DNA of 64,000 nucleotides from contig NJPS01000022.1 in the NCBI GenBank assembly GCA_002946415.1, positions 868,001 through 932,000 on the forward strand, written 5' to 3'. The notes under the pieces are model-generated. The model searched no databases and had not been told where the DNA came from. It saw only the letters and a list, made by a program, of their open reading frames with translations. Both the position numbers and the translations under genes were made by a program. The DNA is from Rutstroemia sp. NJR-2017a BVV2. Its lineage: Eukaryota > Ascomycota > Leotiomycetes > Helotiales > Rutstroemiaceae. This document shows positions 58,412-64,000 of the stretch, piece by piece; within the stretch, counting starts at the first letter, position 1, and every line of letters starts with the position of its first letter.

Positions 58412-60186
58412 ATGGCTGAGGACGACCATGGAAATCTAGAACCTCCCCCAAGAACCAGCATAGATGATCCTGGAGCGCGCGAGTTAGGTAAGATTGCGAT
58501 TAAAGCGGTTTATTCTATTCATACGGAAGTCAATTCGTTCTAACTTGTGTTTTCCTCAATATAGAATCTTCTGATTCCTCAGAAGACCATTTCTCAGATG
58601 CGCAGTCGGGACTCGACCCTTCTACCACTGCATCCCCCACGGTCCCCACTACCCGCATCGAGAAGGTCGACGATGAACCAAGCTATGGAGAGGTTCCAGG
58701 AACCGATGCATACAAAATGAGAGCTGAGGATGCAGAGCCAGATGTGGTAGCCATGGCTCCCGAGTTTCACGATCCAACACGAGCCAGACGACCATCCACT
58801 CCCGGCGACCTTCCAATCCCCACCACTGTTGTCGAGAAGGTTGACCCTGACACTCCGAGTCATGGAGAGGTTCCCGGAACACCTGCTCACGAAAAGCGGA
58901 AAGCAGATGCAGTTCCAGACTTGGTGCTGAAGACGACTCCTGGTCGCAGTCGTTCTGATACCACGAACACTACGAGATCCAGAGCTGGCAGTACGCCGGG
59001 AGATCTACCAATTCCTAAAGTCAAAGTTGAGAAGATAGATGCCACTCCAAGTCATGGAGAAGTTCCCGGCACAGTTGCATATGAGATGCGCAGAGAGGAT
59101 GCTGAGCCTGACGAGCTCGTGGTCAGTGATACATCAGGTTAGAAATACATTTCCCCGCAAGCTGTCCGAAGGCATTGACTGAATCCAGGTCACCAGACTT
59201 AAGCCAAGACCCGCCGTCTCCCGAGACATCGGCCATGAGTGATGAGCCAGAGTCTCCCAAGACAGTGAAAGCAGCCGTGACGGAAGAATATAACGAAGAT
59301 GAAGATGGTGAAGATGGTGGATTTGGTGATGATTTCGATGATTTTGAGGAAGGAGAAGAAGACGCAGAATTTGGTGATTTTGATGATGGATTTCAAGAGC
59401 CTGAAGCTGCTCCTCCCCCACAGCAAATACCTGTATCACCCTCATTTGTAAGTAGCAATCTACATTCTTTAGATAGCAATATAACGACATCTAACGAAAC
59501 TATACTTCCAGCCTCTCTTAGACTTAACAAACCTCGAAACCCCAGAAGAAATTCGCACCGCAACAGAACCGTTCCTTGAAAGCATATTCCCAACAGACAC
59601 AATCGATACCTCGATCCTCCCACCCCTCAACGCCCCAAACCCCATCTTCCTCACCCCACGCTCCGCCTCCCTCTGGTCTCAACTAGTCGCCCCACCACCT
59701 CTCCAACCACCAAACTGGATCCGATCCCGCATCCGACGTCTCTTCCTCGTCAGCCTGGGCATCCCCGTCTCCCTCGACGAAATCCTCCCCGCCTCCTCCC
59801 AAAAGAAACTAATCCTCCCGTCCCTCTCCCCCCGCTCCTCTCTCGACTCCCGCCGACTCAAATCCACATCCTCCACCTCCATCGACTCACAATCCCACTC
59901 CCAAAATTCCCGATCCGAAAGCCGGCGTCGTAAAGGCCCTCCACCTGCTCCTCAGCTCGATCTAGTTTCCGCAAGACAGTTATGCGAGATTACGGATGAA
60001 GCACTAAATGGATTCACGATGGCCGAGTTAAAGAGTCATGTCGCGAAACTGCAAGAGATGGAAGGAGTGGCGAAGGAATTACTAGATTATTGGACGAAGC
60101 GGACGGATGAGAAGTTGGGAGATAGAGAGGCTTTTGAGGGGGTTATTGAGAATTTGGTTCAGCATGCTAGGAAGGTTCGGAAGTGA
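58412..60186 (+). CDS. DUF5102/Laa2-like protein, probable AP-1/clathrin trafficking accessory
   Basis: Four exons, 58412-58487, 58565-59137, 59197-59447 and 59512-60186, give 524 aa. The N-terminal half is disordered, with three imperfect repeats of the form VEKVD....SHGEVPGT.AYE.R.EDAEPD near residues 45-75, 100-130 and 165-195. An acidic block at about 250-285 carries GFGDDFDDFEEGEEDAEFGDFDDGF, which has the DFxDF/FGDF form of clathrin-adaptor ear-binding motifs. The C-terminal half includes a structured region (LDLTNLETPEEIRTATEPFL, SIRRLFLVSLGIPVSLDEIL-like text) and a helical end, as in DUF5102 proteins related to yeast Laa2. Function as an adaptor accessory is inferred from family and motifs. 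The acceptor of intron 2 was chosen at 59196 because the earlier CAG would give an immediate stop. Confidence 0.82.
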
Positions 60187-61701
60187 TCAAGGAAACGGCG
60201 TTCAAGGTCTATCCAGACAAATGCATCATTCTTGTTGTGGGACCGGACAGTAAACAGCTGGGTTTAAATTTGGGGTCAATGAATTACTGCATCCCTGGTG
60301 TGATGAATGAAAGAGTGGAATCAGGTTGAGTCAGTTCTTTGCAGAGTGCGTAGTTTAGGAAGCAAGATATTCTAACTAGCTAATGAACAGAAGAGAGGAA
60401 GACAGTCTTTGCTCAATGTTTATCCAGCTTTTTTGCAAGACATCACAGATCAAAGTAAAGACGTGAAACCGTAGTATATAAGTTACAGCCTGCATTGCAG
60501 TTTGCGAAAAAAGTACAGCAGATCTACCTCCATGAGTCGACTCGGTGAGCGAATTTCGTTGTATATTTGAAGTTACGGTAGAACTGTTTTGCAGTGGACA
60601 ACATGATTAAGTGTATGCTACCACTGCTGTAAAGGCATCGTGCTGTTCCGGTCTGTCAAAATATTCTCTACTGGAGCGGAAGAACTATTTAGATTCATCA
60701 TGACTTTGCCTCATTATCACATTCACAGAATCACGAATTTCACGTCGAAAACCTAGTATCCCATGTCCATAAACTCCATTCCATTGCCTAACTAAACCAT
60801 GCACCGGCCTGCCATCAAGAGGAACAGCTCCACCGTCGAAACCAGCAGCAGTAACAAGTCAAACCAACCACCGAGGTCAGTCCGGAAAGTGTAGTTAAAG
60901 AACCGGAACTAAGGAAGTGAGGAAATTGTAGCCGCCATGACAAGCCCTGCATAACGACGAAGGTCAAGTATCTTTTTCCGAAGTAAAAAACCACGCAATC
61001 ATAAACTCCAACGCAACGCGCCCTCCTTCCATCCCTGCCTTCGAGTGCCCACAAAGCGGATTAGAGACCTCCATTTTCACCAAAGAGATGTATCGAATCG
61101 AAGAAGAAACCATGCAGACTCAAGCTAGACTATGTACGAAACGCAAGAAGTATGGTATCATGAAGAGTATACCAAACTCGCAAAGAGGGGGGAAGTCGAG
61201 ATCCATCTCGTTTCATGCAACCATATATGCCATCCTAAAAGACGCCAAGGCCGTCATGAAGCAAGCCCTGAAATATATAAAGCAACGCTCGTGAGAAATG
61301 CAAATGTGATTGATCCGGCCGTCATGTCATAACTTCGTGAGTGAAATCCAATGCGAGAAGAGAAGTATCGTTAAGCAGAGATATAATAAAGCATAAATAA
61401 GTAAAGCCACCATCAAGTCCATTCCCATCCGGTTGAGGGATGGTACCAGACAACGCAAAAGTATCGAATCGAAATGTATCCTGTATAAGTTGACTCAGAA
61501 AGTCGAATGTCATAATCGAGGAAGAATTGGCATGAGCAAATAACCAGCTACATTGGGTATAGTGCGTGAGCAGAAAACCGTTAAAAAAGACCAGTGTCAA
61601 AGCTGCAAAGTTGTCGTGAAAATACGCGCCGAGGGGTATCCGCTAAAAGAGTTTTCGAAAACGAAGAGTTGCAGAGTAGGGAAGGACGGCATGGTGCCGA
61701 C
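60187..61701. other. Intergenic between convergent genes
   Basis: 3' flanks of the Laa2-like and RNA-binding protein genes. Short frames at 61088-61332 have no recognisable motif. No gene is supported. Confidence 0.55.
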
Positions 61702-63893
61702 TTATTGCTTGTAGTAGGAATTGCTGTTAGCGTTGTTATAACCAGTGTTGTAATAGACTGGCTCCTGAGGCTGGGCTTGGGTCTGGTTTTGATCATATTC
61801 GTTGGGTACCATTGAACTCCCTTGGGCTCCGCGGACTGGGTGTGTGGGACTGTTCTGATAGAACTGCGGTTGAGGAGTGGCGTTCTTGTAGCCAAAGCCG
61901 CTTGAATTGAAGGGCGCAGTGCTATGCGAGGTGGCGGGAGGGGTTCTACACGATCGGATTAGCACAGCGTCTAGATAGCGGAAGCTGGTGAGAAGAGTCC
62001 CAAGCATATCAAAGTTAAGAAGCCAGAAGCAAATAATTCCAACTAGGAATAGAGTTCAAGAAGGACATGACTAAGAAGGGCAAAGACCAATGACTAAGGA
62101 ATGTCTCGCAGCCTAAGGATAATGTAATGACCTGTAGTTAAACACATGCGGGGAAAGTGACATCTGTCGCACAGGATCGGAACACACACTATAGGAGGTG
62201 GTACATGACTGTGTGTATAAGCAACGGGGAAGGGAAGGGTTCGAAAACTGGATCTGATAGGTGAAGAGTACAATTTGTAATCGAGCTCGCACAAGTCGCG
62301 AGTCTCCTATGTAAGAAAGAGAGTCTAAACTTTTTGCGCTTTTGTGGACAACGTCGAAGATAAGAAAAGACTGCTCCGAAGCATAAGTGCGTTGCTTTGC
62401 AAGTAAATCTCATGGACAATTTGACTTGTCCATGGAGTGAAAGCAAGCAGGTCATACGACAAGCCGAGATTACATGTAAAGAAAAGGAAAAGAAGATAGA
62501 AAGCTAAGATCATGGTCGCATGAAAAGTCTATGCTTATACATGGGCATCATTGGAAACGCAGATTCCCACCCATCCGATACTTTTGAAGTAACGCTAAGA
62601 GGAGAAACAGTTATCCAGGCATTGGACGCGAAGAAGTGAAGCCCCGAAAAATGGCAAGCCAAGTGCAGAAATACGCCATGCTATACTAAACTCCATTCGC
62701 GAAATAAGATGCATGCTTACTACAGGACTGTCAGTTTATGTAAATCTCAATCGAGAGGCGACTTACCTGTATTGGTTGAAAAGTTGTATAAGGGTTATGT
62801 CCCTGTGGCATTCCCATGGACTGGTAATGCGGTGGGGGTGGAGCAGGTCGATATGGTGTGCCGGCTGGTCCGGAGTTGTTTTGCGAGCGACCCCAGGATA
62901 AGCGGACGCGAGAGTTGCCAATGGGATAGCCTTGCATTTGGTTGATAGCCATCTCGGCGGCATGACGCTGGACGAACTGAACAAATCCACATCCCTTTCC
63001 AGGAGGAATCTTGACGTATGTGATTTCCCCAAAGCCTTGGAAAAAGGATCTCAATTCATCCTCAGTGACGTATCCAGATAGTCCTCCAACGAAAACGGTA
63101 GTGTTGTTGGGGTCAGTGAACTGATTCATTGGCTGAGGTGCGCCGTAATAACCCATAGGAGGTCCTCCCATACCATATCCGCCAGGCATACCCATAGCTC
63201 CAGGCATTCCCCCGGGCATGGGCATACCAGCTGGGCCAGCACCTCCAGATTTATTCTTAGGGGTGGCGGTGCTGATACGCATAGGTCGATTGCCACAGTA
63301 AACGCCTTGCATCTCAGTGAGAGCCCGCTGTTGGTCGCCTTCCTCTGCGAAGCGGACGAAGCCATAGCCCCTCGACATTCCGGAAATTGGATCAGTCATA
63401 ATCTTAGCCGACTTACACGAAGGGAATCTGGCTTGGAAGAGCGATACGAGAACGTACTCGTTAACCTCAGGACCGAGATCGCCAACGAAGATGGAGAATT
63501 CGGGACCACGATCATCGCTGCCAAAAGTTAGCAAGACATTTCAAAACTGCCAAGGGCATTGGAGCAAAGGAATATGAACCGGGAATCTGACCGACGATCG
63601 GCGAGACCTCCTCCAGAAGCCCAGTTGAGCTTGAACGGTCTGCTTGTGTTGGGAATCATGGATCCATTAAGGGAGAGTGCTTTGGCCGCAGCAGCTGGTG
63701 TGGAGAAATCAATGAAACAGTAACCTGCGTTTCTGTGAAACAATCAGCCAATAGTCTTATAAGTCACACGGGATAAACAGAAGCGCACCCTGAGAATTTG
63801 TCGCGAATCATCTTTACGTTGACTTGCTCCCCCATCCCAAACCAGACGCTTCGGATAAAGTTCTCGTCAATCCATGGCTCTAGTTCTCCCATC
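61702..63893 (-). CDS. Three-RRM RNA-binding protein of the Csx1/Nam8/TIA-1 type, 5' end missing
   Basis: Proteins of this group bind U-rich RNA and act in mRNA stability or U1-dependent splicing. Visible exons: 63893-63789, 63732-63592, 63517-62767, and a terminal coding part ending at a stop at 61702-61704 and extending up to about 61946. RRM1 starts inside the first visible exon (WMGELEPWIDENFI, RNP1 AGYCFIDF), RRM2 has FSIFVGDLGPEV and GYGFVRF, and RRM3 has TTVFVGGLSGYVTEDELRSFF and GCGFVQF. A Gly/Met/Pro-rich linker separates RRM2 and RRM3, and the tail is Gln/Asn/Tyr-rich. The N-terminus lies beyond base 64000: an acceptor at 63894 is preceded by intron-like DNA with no donor before the window edge. 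Joining exon 62767 directly to 61946 breaks the frame, so a small exon in between is probably unrecognised. Confidence 0.9.
61947..62766 (-). other. Long intron region of the RNA-binding protein gene, with an unassigned exon
   Basis: About 820 nt between a clear donor (CAG|GTAAGT at 62767/62766) and the C-terminal coding part. No acceptor tested before 61946 gives the right phase, so at least one short exon or an alternative form must lie here. All other introns of the gene are 56-110 nt. Confidence 0.5.
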
Positions 63894-64000
63894 CTGTTGA
63901 TATGATTAGCCGCGGCCGGTCATTGTGAAGAAGGATTAAGGATTGCATAGTGTTGAAAAGCGGTGCCAATTAGTGCGGATATAGAGTTTTCATCAAAATT

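Overview
This window is nuclear DNA of a filamentous ascomycete. Genes are split by short GT-AG introns of about 50-100 nt, they occur on both strands without operons, and the proteins are Pezizomycotina types: a group III HAMP-repeat histidine kinase, a UstYa/DUF3328 protein, a NUC-1-type bHLH factor and a Csx1-type RNA-binding protein. The histidine kinase (Nik1/Os-1/Bos1 type, 1313 aa) and overall style fit a leotiomycete such as the Botrytis/Sclerotinia relatives, but the species cannot be fixed from this sequence alone.

Layout. 1-173 may hold the 3' end of a gene. 3394-7671 (+) is the osmosensing hybrid histidine kinase. 9810-15911 is the accessory island: a UstYa-like DUF3328 gene (-), then, divergently, a secreted precursor with 21 Lys-Arg (Kex2) sites separating Trp-rich repeats (+), then an MBOAT/wax-synthase-like membrane acyltransferase (+). 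Together they look like a small, possibly undescribed, ribosomal-peptide (dikaritin-type RiPP) locus. 16813-17679 (-) is a SANT/Myb-like protein. 17680-24445 is gene-poor and holds a 1.1 kb degenerate minisatellite and a short repeat element. 24446-26518 (-) is a zinc-binding, RGG-rich protein. 26519-32748 is gene-poor with a decayed coding relic and a hAT-like MITE bounded by a perfect 8-bp target duplication. 32749-34524 (-) is a cytochrome P450.

The rest is mostly conserved housekeeping: CDC14 phosphatase (-), KEOPS subunit PCC1 (+), a NUC-1/PHO4-like bHLH regulator (-), a 7.8 kb gene-poor stretch with relics, a 14-3-3 protein (-), ATP synthase inhibitor IF1 (+), nucleoporin NSP1 (-), a Laa2/DUF5102-like trafficking protein (+), and a three-RRM RNA-binding protein (-) whose 5' end lies beyond the window.

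The signalling and housekeeping genes show no pathway clustering. The exception is 9.8-15.9 kb, where a tandem-repeat precursor, a putative peptide-modifying oxidase and an acyltransferase sit side by side. No tRNA or rRNA genes and no CRISPR arrays were seen. Exon coordinates were set by hand from splice signals, reading frame and protein-family continuity.
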